A stretch of DNA of 64,000 bases from positions 56,071,532 to 56,135,531 of the forward strand of contig CP092870.1 in NCBI GenBank assembly GCA_030710605.1, in the 5' to 3' direction. This document shows, piece by piece, positions 1-7,256 of this stretch (positions are counted from its first letter, which is position 1; every line of letters begins with the position of its first letter). Source of the stretch: Cordylochernes scorpioides. Lineage: Eukaryota > Arthropoda > Arachnida > Pseudoscorpiones > Chernetidae. The translations under genes and the position numbers were made by a program. The notes under the pieces were generated by a model. That model was not told where the DNA came from. It was given only the letters and a program-made list of their open reading frames with translations, and did no database searches.

Positions 1-118
1 AAAATTTTCCTCAGGTTTATAAAAAGCGAAATGCAAAATTTGGTACCAATTGGTTCAGTAGTTTTTGAGTTTATCGCGAAACAGACAGACAGACAGAAAT
101 TGACTTTTATATATAGAG
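1..118 (+). repeat. 3' tail of an interspersed retroelement
   Basis: The segment ends in a short CAGA run (cagacagacagacag) followed by a cttttatatata tail. That ending recurs at about 980-1015 and 30360-30407, so this is the 3' end of one repeat family whose 5' part lies left of the window. Tails of this kind are common on invertebrate non-LTR elements and their SINEs; the clade is not assigned. Confidence 0.5.
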
Positions 119-197
119 AGATAAAAGGTAAAAAAATATTTTTAAAACTTAATTCTATTGTGTGGCGCTGAGTTCTTTGTTGACACACGTTAATATT

Positions 198-253
198 ATG
201 AAAAAAGGCATCTCCTTATCGTGCGACTGAAAATTAGGAGATGCCTTTTTCAT
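198..253. repeat. Foldback MITE fragment
   Basis: Inverted ends aaaggcatctcc and ggagatgcctttt enclose a short middle. It is a shrunken copy of the family seen as a perfect palindrome at 7381-7560 and as an expanded copy at 44485-44826. Sequence just after it (gcaccttattcctgtacaat) also follows the other copies. Confidence 0.6.
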
Positions 254-324
254 AATTTATGCACCTTATTCCTGTACAATATCACATTTTTACTATTTTT
301 CACACGTTATTATGTTATAATATA

Positions 325-1015
325 CTAGCGGACGTACCCGGCTTCGCCCGGGTTTTACCCGAGTAAAAGTTTGTCTAACGAATCTCTCGATAAAGTGAAC
401 ATTTTTTTCCCGGTCCCTGGTAAAATACTCGATAAGTTGAATAAAATCAATATTAATTGGTTCCCTCGATAATTGGAAGTTAAAGGAATAGTATCTTGCC
501 TTGGAATTGTATCATTATTCTTGTATGGACGTACCCGGCTTCGCCCGGGTTTTACCCGAGTAAAGGTTTGTCAAACGAATCTCTCAATAAAGTGAACATT
601 TTTTCCCGGTCCCTTGAAAAATACTCGATAAGTTGAATAAAATCATTATTAATTGGTTCCCTCGGTAATTGGAAGTTAATGGAATAGTATCTTGCCTTGG
701 AATTGTATCATTATTCTTGTCTCAAATAAATTGCCGTGTCATCCTGAATTTTGTCTTTCCTAATTTTCTACATTACAAAATCATCGTATCATCATGATAA
801 TATTTAGAGCAGATTGTTGAATTATAACAGATAAATTAGAATATTTATCTTGATTATTTCTAGGCGAAAAGTTATTTCAAAAATTGTATTTGCTAGAAAC
901 CTTCCCAGTACTATACTAAATAACTTCCCAAAGTTTCATGGCGATCCAATGAGTGGTTTGGTCAGGCATAAAGGACAAACAAACAGACACACATACATTC
1001 ATTTTTATATATATA
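325..1015 (+). repeat. Interspersed retroelement with a 197-bp internal tandem duplication
   Basis: The head reads gtacccggcttcgcccggg and the tail is an acacatacattc stretch followed by tttatatatata. Head and tail match the copy at 29570-30407. Bases 331-527 are repeated at 528-724 with a few substitutions, so a tandem duplication occurred after insertion. No long reading frame is present. Confidence 0.55.
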
Positions 1016-1590
1016 AATGTAATATTGGCAAATAAATAATATTTTGATCCAACATATGCCTTTTTAATTAAATAAAAATATATGTGTGTATGTGGTAATA
1101 TATATACTAGATTTCATGTGTACCATAGTTATAGTGTGACAGTCCCAGAATCTAGATACAATTCAACACACCAGCTTGACCATCATGTAATCACAAACAA
1201 AGCAATAAAGTTTTATTGAGAGTCCTCAACAACCCAAGACAAGACAAGGTCCTATGTCAGAAGTCGTTGGTTAGTTAGGCCAAAGTAATTTTGCCTTAAT
1301 CCGAGTCTACGATATTGAAGAAATGGCTAAGTGTAGTTTTGAGTTCATTTTGACAGGAGAAATATCTTTTTGAGAAATGTCTTATAAAGTATATATATAT
1401 TGTCACTATGAAGCAGCATTATATTTAATATTATTCCAGTGGAAGAGGTCCAAAGCCTGAAAGCTCGAGTCAATTATATTATATTTTTTGCAATAAATTC
1501 TTCCCTGGATGACATTTTTTATCTACAGTGAGAATATAACATGTATTTGAAATTACTCTATTTGAAAATAGAGCAATCCATAAATAAATC

Positions 1591-1875
1591 TTTAAATAAA
1601 AAGGCATATATTGGATCAAAATATAATTTATTTTACCAATATTTCAGTTGGCTGAACCTCAACCTTTATCAAGGTAATATAACATTTTACACACACTTTA
1701 TAATGTTATAATACCTTGACTGTTGACTATAATACCTTATGAGTTGAATATAATACATTACACTGTTGACACACTTTAAAATGTTATAATACCTTGATAA
1801 AGGTTGGCGTTCATCCAACTGAAATATTGGTAAAATAAATTATATTTTGATCCAATATATGCCTTTTTATTTAAA
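1591..1875. mobile_element. Palindromic MITE
   Basis: Long terminal inverted repeats start tttaaataaaaaggcata and end with the complement. The arms run about 75 bp and include the words attggatcaaaatata and ccaatatttcagttgg. The middle is AT-rich with short repeats of taataccttg. Single-arm fragments lie at about 1000-1070, 7300-7345 and 8440-8530. There is no coding sequence. Confidence 0.7.
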
Positions 1876-2104
1876 AATATATGGAACACTGCCATCTAAA
1901 ACGGCCAGTTTAATTTATCAGTCGATAATACCACTACCTGATTGTGTGTCATATCTTGTGCACTGAATCTTATCGTGAACAGCTGTAAGTTTCTTGTCCT
2001 TCACTTAACCCAAGACTTCAGTCACTTTTCTTCAGTGCATCATTGAAAAATCATTGGGTATACTTTACAAAATGAAGATAATGAAAGTAAACAAACGGAG
2101 CTCT

Positions 2105-2248
2105 GACACATTTGTAAGTGCAAAGTCGAATTGCTTTTCACATGTGTAGACATGTGGTGCACTTACAGTAAAAGCAGTCGCCTACTTCTACCTACCATGA
2201 TTATAATGGCCTGTACCAAGTGTACTAGGAATAAGCACAAAAAAAAAT
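2105..2248 (-). repeat. tRNA-related SINE fragment (body only)
   Basis: This is the 'gtggtacaggccatgat / ctgcttttactgtaagtg' body of the SINE family whose better copies are at 19605-19916 and 42335-42645, here reading on the opposite strand. The tRNA-like head is missing. Confidence 0.6.
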
Positions 2249-2352
2249 AATGAACAAGTATTCTTTGATCATTCTGATAGAAAATTAGAAACAGACAAAA
2301 ATTTGTTTTTCTTTCAATCTCATCCTATTCTTGTTATTCTTTAAGCTAATCT

Positions 2353-2363
2353 AAGAATTCTTT
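2353..2363. other. Left copy of 11-bp target-site duplication
   Basis: AAGAATTCTTT directly precedes the tRNA-like array, and the same 11 bases follow it at 4630-4640. The neighbouring tandem units carry only one related copy here, as expected for an insertion duplication. The 11-mer is close to self-complementary. Confidence 0.8.
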
Positions 2364-2539
2364 AAAATACAATATAACGCGGCTGATGATTGTAAAACGA
2401 AAATTAAAATTATACCGCGAATGTTTCTTTTAAAAATCGAAATTTATTTTCAAAGAGAAATAGCGACATTTCTAACTTTGAGGATGAGGTATGGAAAGGT
2501 GAAACATGAAGAGTAATGGAGAACGGAAAAATAAAAAGT

Positions 2540-2612
2540 GTCCAGGGGCGGGAATCGAACCCACACCCTTCTGCTTACCGGGCAGGTGCCTTGTCCACTC
2601 GGCTACCCTGGA
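2540..2612 (-). tRNA. tRNA-Thr(GGU)-like, array copy 1
   Basis: A 73-nt cloverleaf can be drawn: 7-bp acceptor TCCAGGG/CCCTGGA, a 3-bp D stem GCC/GGC, anticodon stem CCTGC/GCAGA (one mismatch), loop CCGGTAA, and T arm with GGTTCGATTCC. The anticodon position reads GGT, but position 33 is C instead of the near-universal T. The A box TAGCCGAGTGG and the B box are both near-consensus. A T-rich RNA polymerase III stop (ctttttattttt) follows within a few bases. It is best called a tRNA-derived pseudogene or pol III unit; function as a decoding tRNA is doubtful. Confidence 0.65.
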
Positions 2613-2828
2613 CGTATTTTTCCGTTCATAACTTATATTTAGAGTAACATTTAAAATACAATATAACGCGGCTGATGATTGTAAAACGAAAATTAAAATT
2701 ATACCGCGAATGTTTCTTTTAAAAATCGAAATTTATTTTCAAAGAGAAATAGCGACATTTCTAACTTTGAGGATGAGGTATGGAAAGGTGAAACATGAAG
2801 AGTAATGGAGAACGGAAAAATAAAAAGT

Positions 2829-2901
2829 GTCCAGGGGCGGGAATCGAACCCACACCCTTCTGCTTACCGGGCAGGTGCCTTGTCCACTCGGCTACCCTGG
2901 A
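2829..2901 (-). tRNA. tRNA-Thr(GGU)-like, array copy 2
   Basis: It has the same 73 bases and the same flanking T-run as copy 1, 289 bp further on. It keeps C33 and the mismatched closing pair of the anticodon stem. Confidence 0.65.
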
Positions 2902-3117
2902 CGTATTTTTCCGTTCATAACTTATATTTAAAGTAACATTTAAAATACAATATAACGCGGCTGATGATTGTAAAACGAAAATTAAAATTATACCGCGAAT
3001 GTTTCTGTTAAAAATCGAAATTTATTTTCAAAGAGAAATAGCGACATTTCTAACTTTGAGGATGAGGTATGGAAAGGTGAAACATGAAGAGTAATGGAGA
3101 ACGGAAAAATAAAAAGT

Positions 3118-3190
3118 GTCCAGGGGCGGGAATCGAACCCACACCCTTCTGCTTACCGGGCAGGTGCCTTGTCCACTCGGCTACCCTGGA
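3118..3190 (-). tRNA. tRNA-Thr(GGU)-like, array copy 3
   Basis: This is the last minus-strand copy before the array flips. The next unit (from about 3238) is cut off at 3410 before its tRNA-like part. Confidence 0.65.
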
Positions 3191-3543
3191 CGTATTTTTC
3201 CGTTCATAACTTATATTTAAAGTAACATTTAAAATACAATATAACGCGGCTGATGATTGTAAAACGAAAATTAAAATTATACCGCGAATGTTTCTTTTAA
3301 AAATCGAAATTTATTTTCAAAGAGAAATAGCGACATTTCTAACTTTGAGGATGAGGTATGGAAAGGTGAAACATGAAGAGTAATGGAGAACGGAAAAATA
3401 AAAAGTGTCCTCTTTGAAAATAAATTTCGATTTTTAAAAGAAACATTCGCGGTATAATTTTAATTTTCGTTTTACAATCATCAGCCGCGTTATATTGTAT
3501 TTTAAATGTTACTTTAAATATAAGTTATGAACGGAAAAATACG

Positions 3544-3616
3544 TCCAGGGTAGCCGAGTGGACAAGGCACCTGCCCGGTAAGCAGAAGGGTGTGGGTTCG
3601 ATTCCCGCCCCTGGAC
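3544..3616 (+). tRNA. tRNA-Thr(GGU)-like, array copy 4
   Basis: This is the first plus-strand copy after the inversion. The acceptor, D, anticodon and T arms are as in copy 1, followed by acactttttattttt. Confidence 0.65.
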
Positions 3617-3832
3617 ACTTTTTATTTTTCCGTTCTCCATTACTCTTCATGTTTCACCTTTCCATACCTCATCCTCAAAGTTAGAAATGTCGCTATTTCT
3701 CTTTGAAAATAAATTTCGATTTTTAAAAGAAACATTCGCGGTATAATTTTAATTTTCGTTTTGCAATCATCAGCCGCGTTATATTGTATTTTAAATGTTA
3801 CTTTAAATATAAGTTATGAACGGAAAAATACG

Positions 3833-3905
3833 TCCAGGGTAGCCGAGTGGACAAGGCACCTGCCCGGTAAGCAGAAGGGTGTGGGTTCGATTCCCGCCCC
3901 TGGAC
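3833..3905 (+). tRNA. tRNA-Thr(GGU)-like, array copy 5
   Basis: It is identical in sequence to copy 4. A chance 70-codon frame (3761-3973) runs through it and is not a gene. Confidence 0.65.
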
Positions 3906-4121
3906 ACTTTTTATTTTTCCGTTCTCCATTACTCTTCATGTTTCACCTTTCCATACCTCATCCTCAAAGTTAGAAATGTCGCTATTTCTCTTTGAAAATA
4001 AATTTCGATTTTTAAAAGAAACATTCGCGGTATAATTTTAATTTTCGTTTTACAATCATCAGCCGCGTTATATTGTATTTTAAATGTTACTTTAAATATA
4101 AGTTATGAACGGAAAAATACG

Positions 4122-4194
4122 TCCAGGGTAGCCGAGTGGACAAGGCACCTGCCCGGTAAGCAGAAGGCTGTGGGTTCGATTCCCGCCCCTGGAC
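4122..4194 (+). tRNA. tRNA-Thr(GGU)-like, array copy 6
   Basis: It differs from the others by G to C in the variable region (agaaggctgtggg) and by G just after the acceptor end. It is otherwise the same, including C33. Confidence 0.62.
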
Positions 4195-4410
4195 GCTTTT
4201 TATTTTTCCGTTCTCCATTACTCTTCATGTTTCACCTTTCCATACCTCATCCTCAAAGTTAGAAATGTCGCTATTTCTCTTTGAAAATAAATTTCGATTT
4301 TTAAAAGAAACATTCGCGGTATAATTTTAATTTTCGTTTTACAATCATCAGCCGCGTTATATTGTATTTTAAATGTTACTTTAAATATAAGTTATGAACG
4401 GAAAAATACG

Positions 4411-4483
4411 TCCAGGGTAGCCGAGTGGACAAGGCACCTGCCCGGTAAGCAGAAGGGTGTGGGTTCGATTCCCGCCCCTGGAC
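4411..4483 (+). tRNA. tRNA-Thr(GGU)-like, array copy 7
   Basis: This is the last copy. Its unit ends in aattttcgtttt at 4629, directly against the right-hand AAGAATTCTTT. Confidence 0.65.
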
Positions 4484-4629
4484 ACTTTTTATTTTTCCGT
4501 TCTCCATTACTCTTCATGTTTCACCTTTCCATACCTCATCCTCAAAGTTAGAAATGTCGCTATTTCTCTTTGAAAATAAATTTCGATTTTTAAAAGAAAC
4601 ATTCGCGGTATAATTTTAATTTTCGTTTT

Positions 4630-4640
4630 AAGAATTCTTT
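4630..4640. other. Right copy of 11-bp target-site duplication
   Basis: AAGAATTCTTT is identical to 2353-2363. It resumes the interrupted tandem unit with gttataattc. Confidence 0.8.
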
Positions 4641-5098
4641 GTTATAATTCTCACTATAACAAATCCTTATTCCACAGTTTCATTAAACATATTACATAGA
4701 ATATGAGTGTTAATGGTATGTTAAAACTTGTCTAATATGTAAAATTATTCTTGTTGTTCTTTAAGCTAATCTGATAGAGAACTCTTTGTTATATTGTCTA
4801 CTATAACAAACCCTCATTCCACAGTTTCATTAAACATATTACATAGAATACATAGAATATGAGTCTTAATGATATATTAAAACTTGTCTAATATGTAAAA
4901 TGATGTTATCTAAGCCTATATCATCGCATTCTTGTTATTCTTTAAGCTAATCTATGAGAAAACTCTTTGTTATAATGTCTACTATAACAAATCTTCATTC
5001 CACAGTTCCATTAAACATATTACACAGAATAAATAGGAGTGTTAATGGTATATTAAATGTTGGCTAATATGTAAAATGATGCTTTCTAAGCTTGTATT

Positions 5099-5272
5099 TG
5101 TGATGTAATTGTACATATTCAGATGTAAATATGTAAATATGGTTTTGCATATAGACGCTCGAGTTAGGATATAAATAGAGACAAATGAATGTTGTCAGTT
5201 GGTTAGAAAGTTCCGTTCTTAAATAAAGAAGTGTTCACCATCGTAGCCCGATTCCCTTGAAGAAACAAAACA
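5099..5272 (+). repeat. 5' LTR
   Basis: This 174-bp repeat matches 6715-6888. It contains a TATA-like ggatataaatag, about 40 bp ahead of a pyrimidine-poor start region, and an aataaa at about 5221, consistent with promoter and polyadenylation functions. Confidence 0.9.
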
Positions 5273-5290
5273 TGGTGGCAGCGGTGGGAT
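5273..5290 (+). promoter_or_regulatory. Primer-binding site
   Basis: TGGTGGCAGCGGTGGGAT lies immediately 3' of the LTR. It resembles the tRNA 3'-end complements used as primer sites by gypsy and copia elements; the exact tRNA is not assigned. Confidence 0.65.
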
Positions 5291-5922
5291 GGTAGCCGAG
5301 GGATCTGATGGAAATATTCAAGTTAACAAGCAGTACGTGTATACACCAGACTATTCTAATATTATACTAAGGCCTTGTACAGACCAGGAAACTATCGAAG
5401 AAATGCCTGAAATTATTGAAATGGAAAACCAAGTGGAGCTCGATCTAACTTATTTAGAAAGCTGTTTAGAATTAAGCACGGTTAAAATTCTATTTACTTT
5501 TCGATCTATTTTGGAAGATAAGTATGATAAAATTGAATTGAAAGGACGTGGCCGTTTAAGTAATTGTTACAAAATCTCTGATACGGAGGTATGCAAATTT
5601 GTAATGGTGGCTAAAAATGATGCAAATAAGTATGCATCCTATTTGTATGCAGCATATAGCTCAGAAGGATTTAATTTTGATGACATTTCAAAAGGAATTT
5701 CTTGAATTACTCAATAACGAAGTAGGAAAGGTGAAATACAAGGATACGAAATATTGTAGAAAATGCAAGTTAAACAAGGAAGAAATTGGTTTGCCATGTC
5801 ACAGGCTATGTAAGACCTGCTGGATCGGTCATGTGAGTGAACATCTTTCTTCTGAGAAACTTGAAGATCCTATAACGTGTTCAAATGAAGAATGCAAAGA
5901 AACTTTGAATTCTGAACAATGA
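5289..5922 (+). pseudogene. Frameshifted frame with RING/RBR-like cysteine cluster inside the LTR element
   Basis: The first frame (5289-5705, 138 codons) starts at the ATG just after the primer site and stops at TGA. Translation in the +1 frame continues without a break from about 5690 to 5922, so a single-base indel near 5690-5700 has split one frame. The second part carries CRKC, then LPCHRLCKTCW, then ITCSNEEC. This spacing resembles the first RING of RBR-type E3 ubiquitin ligases. The N-terminal 138 residues are not recognised. The likeliest origin is a captured host gene fragment; a diverged gag is the alternative. Only one zinc module is visible and there is no catalytic RING2, so ligase activity is not expected. 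Confidence 0.55.
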
Positions 5923-6355
5923 AAATTGTACAAAAGTGAAAATTGTACAAAAGTGAAAATTGTACAAAAGTGAAAATTGTACAAAAGGAAAATTGTACAA
6001 AAGTAAAATTGTACAAAAGTGAAAATTGTACAAAAGTAAAATTGTACAAAAGTGTAATTGTACAAAAGTGAAATAGTACAAAAGTAAAATTGTACAAAAG
6101 TGAAAATTGTACAAAAGTGAAAATTGTACAAAAGTAAAATTGTACAAAAGTGAAAATTGTACAAAAGTGAAAATTGTACAAAAGTGAAAATTGTACAAAA
6201 GTAAAATTGTACAAAGGTGAAATTGTACAAAAGTAAAATTGTACAAAAGTGTAATTGTACAAAAGTTTAATAGTACAAAAGTAAAATTGTACAAAAGTAA
6301 AATTGTACAAAAGTAAAATTGTACAAAAGTGAAATAGTACAAAAGTAAAATTGTG
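5921..6355 (+). repeat. 16/17-bp minisatellite inside the LTR element
   Basis: About 26 copies of aaaattgtacaaaagtg are present, with 16- and 17-bp variants and occasional single changes. The several minus-strand frames of 130-180 codons over this stretch are low-complexity translations (FTFVQF, LLYNF) of the repeat and are not genes. Confidence 0.95.
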
Positions 6356-6521
6356 GTTCCTGTGGGATTCCTTTGAAGGTGCGGAGTGACAATTCGGATC
6401 ACTATGGCAAATCAAAGGAAGCTTGTTCTGCTCCCTCTATAATAGGTGTTGTGAATGCTATTGAAGAAAAGGAGTAAAGGATTCTGATGCGAAGCCTAAG
6501 GGCGCAGGAGTACGAGAACTG

Positions 6522-6691
6522 CCTCCATTGGAAGTAAATGATCGAGTTTGGCTGACGGACCTTAACGGGGAGCCATATGTAAATTACCCAGGGGCCAACC
6601 CACACACTTCGGATGCTGCTGCGGATGTGGCCGATTCATCAACATATCCTGGAAGAACAGTTCGTCCGCCCAGACGTTTTGGAGAGGACTA
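6522..6691 (+). pseudogene. Ty3/gypsy integrase C-terminal remnant
   Basis: A frame reads LPPLEVNDRVWLTDL, continues to PGRTVRPPRRFGED and then TAG. 'LPPL.V.DRVW..DL' and a terminal 'GRTVRPP.R' are typical of the end of gypsy-class Pol polyproteins, just before the polypurine tract. The polyprotein upstream has been deleted. This identifies the parental element as Ty3/gypsy. Confidence 0.7.
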
Positions 6692-6714
6692 GAGCTAATC
6701 TCTAAGAGGGGAGA

Positions 6715-6888
6715 TGTGATGTAATTGTACATATTCAGATGTAAATATGTAAATATGGTTTTGCATATAGACGCTCGAGTTAGGATATAAATAGAGACAA
6801 ATGAATGTTGTCAGTTGGTTAGAAAGTTCCGTTCTTAAATAAAGAAGTGTTCACCATCGTAGCCCGATTCCCTTGAAGAAACAAAACA
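6715..6888 (+). repeat. 3' LTR
   Basis: It matches the 5' LTR over 174 bp. It is preceded by the purine tract ending ggggaga and followed by the GTATT duplication. Confidence 0.9.
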
Positions 6889-6940
6889 GTATTTAAGGAT
6901 TTTTTGTGTGTGTGTGTTTTAAATCAAAGTCTGTGTGCAG

Positions 6941-7256
6941 GGATCGTTTTGGATGCGTTGGGAAGATGGTTCGGAGCTGACTTTCAGCCGATGGGATAAC
7001 AACGAGCCCAATTTAGAAGTAGGGCCGTTGTGTGTGGCACGAGACAATGTTGGATGGAAGTTGAAGTCCTGCAACAACACCCATCGGTTCGTCTGCTTTG
7101 AACGACATGATGGTCAAATCAACCAGCGACCTGTCATTCGAGGGTCATGTCCATCACACCGCAATGACTGGATAGACATAGCAGACGACCAATGTTACAT
7201 GTTGAGTCGAGATGGCCGTACATGGGGTGATGCCGCTCTTGATTGTCTAATTGAAG
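6941..7256 (+). CDS. C-type lectin gene, exon n-2
   Basis: The acceptor is ctgtgtgcag/GG, and the donor is GAAG/gtatgt at 7257. It reads in frame 0 from GGATCG, covers the C-terminal half of one CTLD, a short linker (GQINQRPVIRG) and the first strand and helix of the next. It ends one base into a Gly codon. Confidence 0.88.

Larger units (their letters stand above)
2364..4629. mobile_element. Inverted tandem array of 289-bp units, each with a tRNA-like gene
   Basis: About three and a half units (period exactly 289 bp) have the tRNA-like sequence on the - strand. The orientation then flips at about 3410 and about four units follow with it on the + strand. Units differ at only a few bases, so amplification is recent. 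The whole block is bounded by AAGAATTCTTT. Each unit holds a tRNA-like gene, a T-run 3' of it, and a conserved spacer containing gcggctgatgattgtaaaac. It contains no transposase or reverse transcriptase frame, so if mobile it is non-autonomous. Confidence 0.8.
2329..5090 (+). repeat. Three diverged ~180-bp tandem units; target of the tRNA-like array
   Basis: Units begin ttcttgttattctttaagc and continue with a caaatccttattccacag segment and cattaaacatattaca. Unit 1 is split: 2329-2363 and 4641-4745. Unit 2 is 4746-4927 and unit 3 is 4928-5090. Units 2 and 3 lack the insertion, so they serve as empty-site references for the 2.3-kb array in unit 1. No coding content was seen. Confidence 0.75.
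5099..6888 (+). mobile_element. Short non-autonomous LTR retrotransposon (Ty3/gypsy-derived, TRIM/LARD-like)
   Basis: Two 174-bp LTRs match along their length, start TGTGATG and end AAACA (TG...CA). They are bordered by the same 5-bp duplication GTATT (5094-5098 and 6889-6893). A primer-binding-like TGGTGGCAGCGGTGGGAT follows the 5' LTR and a purine tract (aagaggggaga) precedes the 3' LTR. The 1.44-kb interior holds a broken reading frame with a zinc-binding cysteine cluster, a ~430-bp minisatellite and the C-terminal end of a gypsy integrase. Protease, reverse transcriptase and RNase H are absent, so it needs enzymes supplied in trans. Near-identical LTRs and an intact duplication imply a fairly recent insertion. 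Confidence 0.9.

Noticed and set aside
5829-6415. Three minus-strand frames of 133-181 codons
   Set aside because: Low-complexity translations of the 16/17-bp minisatellite inside the LTR element; all three frames are open.
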